A stretch of DNA of 64,000 nucleotides. Origin: UBA9300 sp964577305 (GTDB taxonomy: Bacteria > Bacteroidota > Bacteroidia > Bacteroidales > VadinHA17). The position numbers were made by a program, and so were the translations under genes. The stretch lies in contig CAZNYS010000001.1 of assembly GCA_964577305.1 (NCBI GenBank), forward strand, positions 62,001 to 126,000, in the 5' to 3' direction. Under the pieces are notes generated by a model. The model was not told the origin of the DNA, did not search any database, and saw nothing but the letters and a program-made list of their open reading frames with translations. Numbering within the stretch: the stretch's first letter is position 1; every line of letters starts with the position of its first letter. This document shows positions 25,275-33,510 of the stretch, in pieces.

Positions 25275-26313
25275 CTGTGCCGGTGCTTAAAATACTGTCC
25301 ATCCACTTAAATATTCTTTCCTGCACCTCATTATCCATCATTTCAAGGCTTTGAACGCATACAGATTTAATGCACGGGTCATTTTCGCACTTACTTATCT
25401 TTTTTTCCAAACGTTTGTTTGAATAGTATGGATGCAAATAGGCCAGGTTTAGTTTTGCGAACTGTTTATTCCCATTCAGAATCTCTAAATGGTAAGCCAG
25501 AGCAGGCATGATAAATTGATGCTCGCTTCTGAATCGGTAAGAAATGTTTTTTTCAAGTAGCTCTTTGTTTTCGGTGAAGAAATTTTCCAGCCTTTTCTTG
25601 TTTAAGGGATGAGGTATGTGGCAGTAAAAATAATATCTAAACTTCATTCCAACCAGCTTGGCAGCCTTCCACTGCCGAAGGTAAAATGACAGTCTTGGCT
25701 GGTAATTATGGTTTTTACGGATATTCTTGTTTATAACTATTTTTATAAAGTAACTCAGCATCTTTTTGTAAGGAGGGATTTTCCATTTCCCCCTGAGAAC
25801 GGGTTTGCTATCACTAAACCAGTCTTCAGGCCTTATCTTTCTTATCAGGAATACATCATCGTTGAAATAGATAAAATTTTCGGACAGGCCATCTATTCTC
25901 CAGATCATTGATTCTATCGATGAGCTGTTAAAACTTGGCAGGTATTGCTCGAATCCACTGAATATTTCTTTGTGATCCACTATTCTTAACGTGTTTGATC
26001 TCCCGGGGAAATATCTGTCAATTTCTTTGTTTAGGTTGGGATCCTGGTCATCGGTGACGATGAATATATTCCTTACAAAACTGGCGAAAGTCAGAATTGA
26101 CAGAACACAATATCTTATTTCATTATTAGATACAAATCGGGTTGGAAGAGCGCCGGAATGATTACTGGTTTTATTTTCTATGTTAAGGTAATTGTTCCGT
26201 TTCTCAGTCAGCACAGGGTCATTACCATCTACCCATATAACAACTGCATCAATTGGATGATCAGACTCTATGAGGTTGTTGGCTGACATTTTTTTTGTTT
26301 TAAAGGTATCCAT
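25258..26313 (-). CDS. Stealth-family sugar-phosphate transferase, copy 1
   Basis: About 351 residues from MDTFKTKKMSANN. An ATG at 26346 is also in frame but would leave only 12 bp to the divergent gene; 26289 is another option. It has the same layout as its downstream neighbour: HPIDAVVIWVDGNDPVL (CR1), RFVSNNEIRYCVLSIL, NIFIVTDDQDPNL and LSENFIYFNDDVFLIR (CR2, with the FNDD metal-site motif). Likely a capsular or surface-glycan phosphotransferase in the cytoplasm. Both copies keep the key acidic residues, so both may be active, perhaps on different sugars. Confidence 0.88.
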   Translation of the reverse strand: MDTFKTKKMSANNLIESDHPIDAVVIWVDGNDPVLTEKRNNYLNIENKTSNHSGALPTRFVSNNEIRYCVLSILTFASFVRNIFIVTDDQDPNLNKEIDRYFPGRSNTLRIVDHKEIFSGFEQYLPSFNSSSIESMIWRIDGLSENFIYFNDDVFLIRKIRPEDWFSDSKPVLRGKWKIPPYKKMLSYFIKIVINKNIRKNHNYQPRLSFYLRQWKAAKLVGMKFRYYFYCHIPHPLNKKRLENFFTENKELLEKNISYRFRSEHQFIMPALAYHLEILNGNKQFAKLNLAYLHPYYSNKRLEKKISKCENDPCIKSVCVQSLEMMDNEVQERIFKWMDSILSTGTDDRKL

Positions 26314-26358
26314 TTTAATTTTTTTTCGCAATTTTGACCTGAACATACTTAAAGCTCA

Positions 26359-27207
26359 ATGACCGGCACCAGTCTCCCAAAAATTGCGGTAATATCAATG
26401 GTAAGGAATGCCAATTTTTTTGCTTCCAGGTGGATTAAATATTATGGTCAGCAACTGGGGAATGAGAACCTGTTCCTTATTATAGATGGTCATGACCAGC
26501 CCCTTCCTGAAGGGCATGAACACATCAATTTAATCAGATTACCCGGTAGGGAGCAAAGCAGATCAAGGGGCGACCGAAGCAGGGCAGGATTAGTCTCATA
26601 CCTGGCACGGTCTTTATTCCACAGGTATGATATCATCATCGCTCATGATATTGATGAATTCCTGGTAATTGATCCTGCTAAAAAAATGATCTTTACGGAA
26701 TTCTTCAAGCGGCCAATACGAACAGCGTCTCTTTCAGCACTGGGATTAGATGTGGGACAGCATCTTGAGAAAGAACTGCCAATAGATTTTAACCTGCCTT
26801 TTCTTGAACAAAGGAGCTTCGCCCACGTTTCAGCACGGTATACAAAGGCAGTGGTTGCTACAAGACCTCTTACCTGGGGTTCAGGGTATCACAGGGTTAA
26901 AGGGAAAAACTTTCATATTGACCCTGATTTGTATCTTTTCCATTTTGGTATGGTTGATTATAATACCTCCATGGAAAAATTAAATGATCAGTCTCTTCTG
27001 AAAGAAGGATGGAAGGGGCATCTTAAAAGAAGATACGAGCTTTTTGACCTGATCCGGAAGAAAGATGCCATTGAAGGGGATGACTTTTTCAAACAGGCAA
27101 GGAGGAGACAAAGTCTTTTTCGTCCTCTTTATGCAATTAATAAGCCCGGGATGCTGAAGGAAAGGCCCATCATTAGAATTCCGGAACGATTCAGGACAAT
27201 TGTGTAA
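26359..27207 (+). CDS. Glycosyltransferase family 2-like protein
   Basis: 282 residues starting MTGTSLPKIAVISMVRNANF. Signs of the Glyco_tranf_2_4 branch: VRNANFFASRWIKYYGQQLG, IIAHDIDEFLV (a DxD-type metal motif) and FHFGMVDY late in the chain. No membrane segment is seen. It is divergent from the two Stealth genes by under 50 bp and probably acts on the same surface glycan. The acceptor and donor sugars cannot be read from the sequence. Confidence 0.78.
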   Translation: MTGTSLPKIAVISMVRNANFFASRWIKYYGQQLGNENLFLIIDGHDQPLPEGHEHINLIRLPGREQSRSRGDRSRAGLVSYLARSLFHRYDIIIAHDIDEFLVIDPAKKMIFTEFFKRPIRTASLSALGLDVGQHLEKELPIDFNLPFLEQRSFAHVSARYTKAVVATRPLTWGSGYHRVKGKNFHIDPDLYLFHFGMVDYNTSMEKLNDQSLLKEGWKGHLKRRYELFDLIRKKDAIEGDDFFKQARRRQSLFRPLYAINKPGMLKERPIIRIPERFRTIV

Positions 27208-27298
27208 GATTACAGATCTCACTTAAGTTAACATTAAGCAGGGTATCACTTTTTGAATTGGGTATATAAATCAAGGTATAAAGATCAATGCGATTTAA

Positions 27299-27661
27299 TT
27301 ATAAAGTTGGATAAAATGCATCCTTTATATGTTCCAATTCATGCCTGGGACCATCCACAACAATGGTAACTATATCAAATCTCGCCTCTTTATCAATATC
27401 ATTTCTCTGGATATATGTTTGAGCTGCATAAATAATATTACGTTGCTTGGGCACGGAGACTGCATCACGGGGGTGCAACTGGAAATCTGCCATCCTGGTT
27501 TTTACTTCAATAAATATTATAAATTCATCATCTTCAGCTATAATATCTATTTCTTTACGTCCGGTAACCCAGTTTTTTTCAAGTACCCTGTAGCCGTTAT
27601 CCCTGAGATAATTAATAGCCAGGCGCTCACCGGTTTTTCCTAAAGAATGAGATTTTGCCAT
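27299..27661 (-). CDS. YraN/UPF0102 endonuclease-like protein
   Basis: 120 residues, normal for UPF0102. The PD-(D/E)xK-like core reads ERLAINYLRDNGYRVLEKNW, GRKEIDIIAEDDEFIIFIEVKTR (Asp and E-V-K catalytic type), then YIQRND and ARFDIVTI. The family is a restriction-endonuclease-fold nuclease of uncertain role, often near genome maintenance genes. Here it lies 23 bp after a response regulator on the same strand. Confidence 0.9.
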   Translation of the reverse strand: MAKSHSLGKTGERLAINYLRDNGYRVLEKNWVTGRKEIDIIAEDDEFIIFIEVKTRMADFQLHPRDAVSVPKQRNIIYAAQTYIQRNDIDKEARFDIVTIVVDGPRHELEHIKDAFYPTL

Positions 27662-27684
27662 GGGAACAGGTATAGTATATCAGG

Positions 27685-28326
27685 TCACACTTCTATTATC
27701 TTATTTTTTATTGCATACAGGATCAGGCTTGCAGTGTTTTTTGACTGTGTTTTACTGAGCAGGTTAGCCCTGTGTTTATCTACTGTTCTTTTACTTATAA
27801 ACAGGTGGTCAGCTATTTCCTGGTTTGACAATCCCTCACATATCTTGAGTAATATTTCTTTCTCGCGCTTTGAGAGATTAGCTTGCCTTGTCTCGGTCTC
27901 CCTGGCCCTTATTTTTTGTATAACATGCTGGAGTAATTCCTGGGAGAAATAATTGCCTCCATTATTAACTGTTAAAATAGCATCCCTTACTTCGTTTATA
28001 TCGGAGTCTTTCAACAGGAAGCCTTTAGCCCCGGCCTCGACCATTCTGTGGTAATAATCCTCCTCCCCATACATTGAAAGTGCAATAATTTTTATATCTG
28101 GGTTAATTTCAAGCACCTTCCGGGTAGCCTCAATACCATCAAGCACAGGCATGTTGATATCCATAAGGACTATATGGCATTTACAATTGGCGATTATCTT
28201 CAGGACTTCCTCCCCGTTACATGCCTCACCTGCAACCTCAAAATCATCGAATGCATCAAGTAATATCCTGAGGCCATTCCTGAATAGTTGATGATCATCC
28301 GCAAGGACTATCTTTATCTTACTCAT
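27685..28326 (-). CDS. NarL/LuxR-type response regulator
   Basis: 213 residues. Receiver domain with the D10/D11 acidic pair, phospho-acceptor Asp56 (VLMDINMP) and LLKDSD. A C-terminal LuxR helix-turn-helix (LSKREKEILLKICEGLSNQE, then ADHLFISKRTVDKH) follows. It overlaps the upstream histidine kinase by 8 bp, so the two form a translationally coupled two-component system. Its target genes are unknown. Confidence 0.93.
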   Translation of the reverse strand: MSKIKIVLADDHQLFRNGLRILLDAFDDFEVAGEACNGEEVLKIIANCKCHIVLMDINMPVLDGIEATRKVLEINPDIKIIALSMYGEEDYYHRMVEAGAKGFLLKDSDINEVRDAILTVNNGGNYFSQELLQHVIQKIRARETETRQANLSKREKEILLKICEGLSNQEIADHLFISKRTVDKHRANLLSKTQSKNTASLILYAIKNKIIEV

Positions 28327-29290
28327 AATTACCGGGTTCTTCTCTGATGTTGATTTTAATTAATGAGTGCATGCCCTCACCCATTTTACTGTCAAGTACA
28401 AATATACCATTTACTGATTTTACGCGGGTCTGAATATTCGAAAGTCCCATTCCCATATTCTCTTCACTGTCAAGTATCGCAGTATCGAATCCTCTTCCGT
28501 CATCATTATACTGCAAAATAATAAAATTTCCGTGTATATTGAGGTCAATTGATATGTTTGATGCTCCCGAATGTTTGAGTGAATTGTTGATCAGTTCACA
28601 TACTGAACGATAGATTACAGCTTCAATATCGCTGTCAAGTCTTTTATCATCAACATTGCTGTTAAAAGTAAAATTAACATCTCTGGCTTTATTTATCTTT
28701 TTAATAAAAGAACTTGTGGCACTTACCAGTCCGAAATTGGTAAGCACGTGAGGGCTCAGTGTGTTGGAGATATCCTTAATGGCAGCAATTGCCTCATTGA
28801 CCACATGACTTGTATTATCGATAATTTCCTTATTTACGGGATCGGTCACCCTTGCTGACATTGCTGTTATCGACATTTTAACTGTTGACAGCAAGGGGCC
28901 CAGATCATCATGCAGGTCTTTGGCAAATCGTTTTCTTTCATTTTCTTCAGTATTGATTATGGCATGCAGTAATTTTCTCTCTGATCTCAACCTGTCGATC
29001 TCAGCCTTTTTAAGGGATAAAAATAATTCCCTTATCAGGATTACTCCGCCGAATATCATTACCGAAATAAAAGCACCCATCCATTCATCGATTATGGCCA
29101 TGTCCATTGTTCCTTCACCACGTGTCAGTTCAATGAGATGCATAATTTTCCTCGCTGCCATAAATGTGAAAGCGAGTGAAAGCAGTATCCACGAGAGGCG
29201 GTATTTTGTAAGCTTCATGAAGCGCAGGGCAATGGATGCCGCTACTATCTGAAGACCAATGGAAATTATAAGAGCAAGAAGGCGAATCAT
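28319..29290 (-). CDS. HisKA_3-type sensor histidine kinase
   Basis: 323 residues. Two to three N-terminal transmembrane helices (roughly 2-24, 31-50 and 73-92) are followed by a short coiled coil, the DHp motif KRFAKDLHDDLGPLLS with phospho-His127, and a HATPase_c domain (ELINNSLKHSGA, NDDGRGFD, MGMGLSNIQTRV). There is no separate periplasmic sensor domain, so signal sensing is probably in the membrane part. It pairs with the overlapping NarL-type regulator. Confidence 0.92.
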   Translation of the reverse strand: MIRLLALIISIGLQIVAASIALRFMKLTKYRLSWILLSLAFTFMAARKIMHLIELTRGEGTMDMAIIDEWMGAFISVMIFGGVILIRELFLSLKKAEIDRLRSERKLLHAIINTEENERKRFAKDLHDDLGPLLSTVKMSITAMSARVTDPVNKEIIDNTSHVVNEAIAAIKDISNTLSPHVLTNFGLVSATSSFIKKINKARDVNFTFNSNVDDKRLDSDIEAVIYRSVCELINNSLKHSGASNISIDLNIHGNFIILQYNDDGRGFDTAILDSEENMGMGLSNIQTRVKSVNGIFVLDSKMGEGMHSLIKINIREEPGNYE

Positions 29291-29318
29291 ATTAAATTTG
29301 GTAGTTGGTGAATTATTA

Positions 29319-29326
29319 CAAAATTA
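29319..29326 (-). promoter_or_regulatory. Candidate -7 box for the two-component pair
   Basis: Minus strand TAATTTTG, a match to TAnnTTTG, 28 bp before the histidine kinase ATG. No TTTG is seen 20 bp upstream. Confidence 0.4.
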
Positions 29327-29365
29327 TGAAATCATTTTACATTCCGGGATGCTAAGTTATTATTA

Positions 29366-29401
29366 GGCTAAGGCTAAGGCTAAGGCTAAGGCTAAAGCTG
29401 A
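29366..29401. repeat. GGCTAA hexamer tract, copy 2
   Basis: Five perfect GGCTAA units (29366-29395) and a decayed sixth. It lies 40 bp upstream of the broken waaA fragment and may mark a rearrangement point. Confidence 0.85.
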
Positions 29402-29442
29402 GGGTTTAAGTCGTATTGGCGAGCAAATTTTCTAACCTTTGA

Positions 29443-29718
29443 GGTGGTTTTGGCAGGGGTATTCATAATATAATTGAAGCTGCTACCTGGGCTGTACCCG
29501 TATTGTTCGGCCCCAGGTATGCTAAGTTCAGGGAAGCTGTTGATCTTATTGAGCTGGGAGGGGCCAGGGTATTTAACAGTTATAGCAGTTTCGTTACTGC
29601 TGTAAATGAACTGTTCAGTAATCCCGAACTGTTGAAGGAAACAGGCAGGATAAGCATGACTTATATAAATAAAAACCTTGGAGCCACTGAAATGATTACA
29701 TCCGAGTTATTAACATAA
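29443..29718 (+). pseudogene. waaA: 3' remnant of Kdo transferase gene waaA
   Basis: An open stretch of 91 codons beginning GGFGRGIHNIIEAATWAVPV and continuing LFGPRYAKFREAVDLIELGG. This is the conserved C-terminal end of 3-deoxy-D-manno-octulosonic acid transferase (WaaA/KdtA), which is normally over 400 residues. An in-frame TGA stands directly before the first codon and the sequence upstream shows no relation to WaaA, so the first three quarters are missing. The remaining part is not eroded by stops, so the break is recent or an assembly join. It is unlikely to be expressed as a functional enzyme. Confidence 0.85.
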
Positions 29719-29911
29719 TACAGTTAATAAACTGTTTATAAACCTCCCTGATATTGTACATAAAATGTAACCGAAATGTAAAAGGTATAGAGATACAAAG
29801 CCCTATATTAGAGCCTCATTTTAAATATATTTATTAATTAGATTAACTATAAGCGATAAAAACTTTTAAAATTACTAATGTAACTAATTTATAATCTAAA
29901 TTTTAAAATTG

Positions 29912-32900
29912 ATGAAAAAGAGATTCTTTTTGATGCCATTATTATTGGTATTTATGACTGCTTCCTCTCTGTTTGGTCAGGGAACAACAACATCGGGAAT
30001 AAGCGGTCAAATTTTGGGTGAAAATGGTGAGCTGTTGCCCGGTGCAACGGTTATCATCGTGCATGAACCCTCGGGAACACAATACTCAACTGTTACAGAT
30101 GTTGAAGGTAACTACAGAATACTGAATATGCGTGTAGGAGGCCCCTACACATTAACGGTATCCTTTGTAGGATTTGGCACAATGTCTTATAGTGAGATTT
30201 ATCTTAAGCTTGGTGAAACATACGTTCAGAACGGTCTGTTAACTGAATCAACAACCGAACTGGAAGAGGTTATCGTATCGGCCGGCTATGGTAATTATAT
30301 TCTTAATTCAGACAGGGCGGGAACCCAGTCCAACATCAGTAACCGTGAACTGAATACGTTACCTACGATCAGCCGAAGTATTACTGATTTCACAAAATAT
30401 ACACCGCAGGCGCAGGGAAATTATTTTGGAGGAAGGGATGGACGTTTTAATACCATCACTGTTGACGGTGCTGCTTTTAATAATAATTTTGGGCTGAGCA
30501 GTAATCCCCTGCCGGGCGGTAATGCGCAGCCAATTGCACTGGATGCCATTGAAGAAATAACAATAAATATGGCTCCTTTCGACGTACGACTTTCACAGTT
30601 TACTGGTGCCAGTATCAATGCTATTACCAGAAGTGGAGATAATACTTTTAAGGGATCTGTCTATACCTACCTCCGTCCCAAATCATTTACAGGGAACACT
30701 GTTGACGGGAATGAAGTGTCAGGAGCTAATGAGAGGAATTCACAGAATTATGGAATACGTCTTGGCGGCCCGATCATCAAGGATAAACTATTCTTTTTTG
30801 TCAGTGGTGAATATGAGAATGAATCAGTTCCAGGAGTATCCTGGAAGCCGAGTACCGATGGTGTGGCAGATCCTGATAATATGATTTCGCGTACCCTAGA
30901 GTCAGATATGATTCGAGTTAAAGATCACTTGCTTTCAACTTATGATTATGATCCGGGCAAATACAAGGATTTTGATCCTTTCAAGAATCAAAATACAAAG
31001 ATACTTGTTCGTTTAGACTGGAATATCAGCAATGACCATAAGTTTACACTTCGTTACAATGATGTGGTTGGAACATCAGACCAGCAGACAAACCGTAACA
31101 GCGGACCTCCTAATAATATCAGGGCTAGTGGCCGGATAAGTAGTGAGTCACTTGCTTTTTCAAATGCTTTCTATGGATTTAAAAATACCGTTCGCTCAAT
31201 AACCGGTGAACTGAACAGTAGCTTTGGAGTAAAAATCTCAAATAAACTACTTGCAAGCTGGACATTTATTCAAGATACACGTACAAGTAATTCAGAGCTA
31301 TTCCCCTTTGTTGATATTTGGGAGGGTGGAGACCAGTATATGTCCTTTGGTTACGAACTGTTCAGCTACAATAATGATGTAACTAACAAAACACTAAGTA
31401 TTAATGATAATGTAACCTTCCTGTTCGACAAGCATACAATTACCACAGGAGCTTCCTATGATCGCCTATTTTTTCGTAATTCCTACATACGGGAAGGCAC
31501 AACATACTACCGTTATAACTCCGTTGACGATTTTATAAATGGCGCCGATCCTATAGGTTTTGGTGTTACATATGGCTATAATGGTGAAGCTGCTCCAGGT
31601 GCCGAACTTACCTTTGGTATGGCTGCACTTTATGCACAAGATGAATGGAAGGTTAACCATAATGTCAAAATAACATATGGTGTCAGGATGGAATTGCCTT
31701 TCTATCTTGATAATGTTGAGGAGAATCCTGCCATTACAGCTCTCACATTTGCTGATGGTTATAAAATGAGCATGGATACATGGCCAGAAAAACAGTTGTT
31801 GATTTCCCCACGACTGGGTTTTAACTGGGATGTTAAAGGAGACCGGTCGTTACAGTTGAGGGGAGGATCAGGTATATTTACCGGTTTCCTACCGTTTGTA
31901 TGGTTTACTAACCAACCTACCAACTCGGGTATGATACAGGCCCCGGAAATAGGATGGGGCCCGGGTGATCCTAACCTGGCGGGACTGCAATTCAATTCCG
32001 ATTTCAGATCATTTATTGAGGACAGGCCTGACTTGTTCCCTCAGAGCCCAAGTGACCTTCCTTCGGGCGCATCACTTGCAGAGGTTAGCAAAGACTTCAA
32101 ATTCCCTCAAATATGGCGCACAACATTAGGTATTGATGTTAAACTGCCATGGAATATGGTTTTTACAGCCGAGGCCCTCTACTCAAAAGATATCAATGCG
32201 ATTAAACAGATTAATGTTAATCTGGCTGACCCCATCGGTAATATGCCGGGACCTGATAACCGTCCTATTTATGATTATGATGAACGCAGAGTGGTAAATT
32301 CAATAAGCAGTGCTACCGTACTTACAAATACAAATAAGGGTTACCAGTATTCACTTACTGCTCAGCTTACAAAGAATTTCAGCATGGGGCTCTCAGGTAT
32401 GATTGCTTATACATATACAATGGCAAAGGATATTACATCGAACCCAGGTTCTTCCGCATATTCAGCATATTCATCCAATACGGCAGTGGGAAGCCTTAAT
32501 GACCCTGAACTGAGCTATTCAAACTTCGCTATACCTCACAGGATTATTGGACATATATCATACAGAAAAGAGTACGCTAATAATTTTGCTACTACAGTTT
32601 CAATCGTCTACCAGGGTTACCAGACGGGCCGCTGGTCTTATACATATTATAATGACCTTAATAATGATGGTGTTTCTTCAGACATGATGTATATACCGGC
32701 AAGTGAGGATGAACTGAACTTCGTAGATTACGGAGGTATGACCGCCGCAGAACAACAGGCAGCATTCTGGGAATACGTAAATGAAAATGAATACCTTAAT
32801 GCACATAAAGGGGAATATGCGGAACGATTTGGTCATGTTGAGCCATGGCTTCACCGTTTCGACGTTAAAGTACTCCAGGATATATTTACCGATTTCGGGA

Positions 32901-33175
32901 AAAATCGAAGGTATACCTTGCAAATCAGTATCGACTTACTTAATGTTGGTAATATGATTAACGATAAATGGGGAACATACAACTATAATCCATTGGCTAA
33001 TTATGATAATGTGCGGCCACTGAGAGTTGCAACATCTCCTGACGCAACAACGGAGCCTGCATTCAGGCTAAACGCTTCATCCATTGAGAATTTCAAGGAA
33101 CTGACACAGCTTTCAAAAAGTGTGAGCACATCCAGTACCTGGGGTAGCCTTCTTGGAATTAGGTTTATTTTTTAA
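29912..33175 (+). CDS. Oar-like TonB-dependent outer-membrane receptor
   Basis: 1087 residues. Signal peptide MKKRFFLMPLLLVFMTASSL (cut after FGQ), then a carboxypeptidase-regulatory-like beta-sandwich (about 28-108: GISGQILGENGELLPGATVI), a plug domain with TITVDGAAFNNNFGL and AFDVRLSQF-type elements, and a long beta-barrel ending in GIRFIF with the terminal aromatic residue needed for assembly. There is no SusD partner beside it, and its closest family is Oar-like receptors rather than SusC. The substrate is unknown. A clean terminator follows. Confidence 0.92.
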   Translation: MKKRFFLMPLLLVFMTASSLFGQGTTTSGISGQILGENGELLPGATVIIVHEPSGTQYSTVTDVEGNYRILNMRVGGPYTLTVSFVGFGTMSYSEIYLKLGETYVQNGLLTESTTELEEVIVSAGYGNYILNSDRAGTQSNISNRELNTLPTISRSITDFTKYTPQAQGNYFGGRDGRFNTITVDGAAFNNNFGLSSNPLPGGNAQPIALDAIEEITINMAPFDVRLSQFTGASINAITRSGDNTFKGSVYTYLRPKSFTGNTVDGNEVSGANERNSQNYGIRLGGPIIKDKLFFFVSGEYENESVPGVSWKPSTDGVADPDNMISRTLESDMIRVKDHLLSTYDYDPGKYKDFDPFKNQNTKILVRLDWNISNDHKFTLRYNDVVGTSDQQTNRNSGPPNNIRASGRISSESLAFSNAFYGFKNTVRSITGELNSSFGVKISNKLLASWTFIQDTRTSNSELFPFVDIWEGGDQYMSFGYELFSYNNDVTNKTLSINDNVTFLFDKHTITTGASYDRLFFRNSYIREGTTYYRYNSVDDFINGADPIGFGVTYGYNGEAAPGAELTFGMAALYAQDEWKVNHNVKITYGVRMELPFYLDNVEENPAITALTFADGYKMSMDTWPEKQLLISPRLGFNWDVKGDRSLQLRGGSGIFTGFLPFVWFTNQPTNSGMIQAPEIGWGPGDPNLAGLQFNSDFRSFIEDRPDLFPQSPSDLPSGASLAEVSKDFKFPQIWRTTLGIDVKLPWNMVFTAEALYSKDINAIKQINVNLADPIGNMPGPDNRPIYDYDERRVVNSISSATVLTNTNKGYQYSLTAQLTKNFSMGLSGMIAYTYTMAKDITSNPGSSAYSAYSSNTAVGSLNDPELSYSNFAIPHRIIGHISYRKEYANNFATTVSIVYQGYQTGRWSYTYYNDLNNDGVSSDMMYIPASEDELNFVDYGGMTAAEQQAAFWEYVNENEYLNAHKGEYAERFGHVEPWLHRFDVKVLQDIFTDFGKNRRYTLQISIDLLNVGNMINDKWGTYNYNPLANYDNVRPLRVATSPDATTEPAFRLNASSIENFKELTQLSKSVSTSSTWGSLLGIRFIF

Positions 33176-33193
33176 TATATAATAGATAGTGAG

Positions 33194-33220
33194 AGAGGGT
33201 CTGAGGACCCTCTTTTTTTT
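33194..33220 (+). terminator. Intrinsic terminator of the TonB receptor
   Basis: AGAGGGTC, loop TGAG, GACCCTCT (perfect 8-bp stem, 33194-33213) followed by seven T residues, 19 bp after the stop codon. Confidence 0.93.
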
Positions 33221-33222
33221 AT

Positions 33223-33510
33223 CTATGTACCGGAGAGTAGCCTTACTTTCTAGTTGAAGAATCATAATGCAGAAAGCTTATTGTGTCAAATAATTGTAAC
33301 AACCAAAGCAGATCCGGATAGCTGTATCTTGATCGTATATTATACATTAATAAGCCATTACGATATACCGTTAATAAATAGGCCTGATTGTTAATAATTA
33401 TGGCTTGCTTCTCCCTGAGGCCTTTCTTAATTTAGCAAAACCGCTAAGAGTTACTGATCATAATTCGAACTAGCTAATTTTCAAGTAGAATCCAAAAAAT
33501 TGATCTGTCA
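33223..33510. other. AT-rich leader region before nrdJ, nothing recognised
   Basis: About 290 bp without an open frame. Class II reductases are often under cobalamin riboswitches, but I see no B12-box-like element. No TTTG-N20-TAnnTTTG promoter stands out. Confidence 0.5.

Noticed and set aside
29912..33175. SusC of a polysaccharide utilization locus
   Set aside because: No SusD gene or glycoside hydrolases adjoin it, and the barrel resembles Oar-like receptors.
33223..33510. Cobalamin riboswitch before nrdJ
   Set aside because: No B12-box-like conserved core or pseudoknot pattern could be found by eye.
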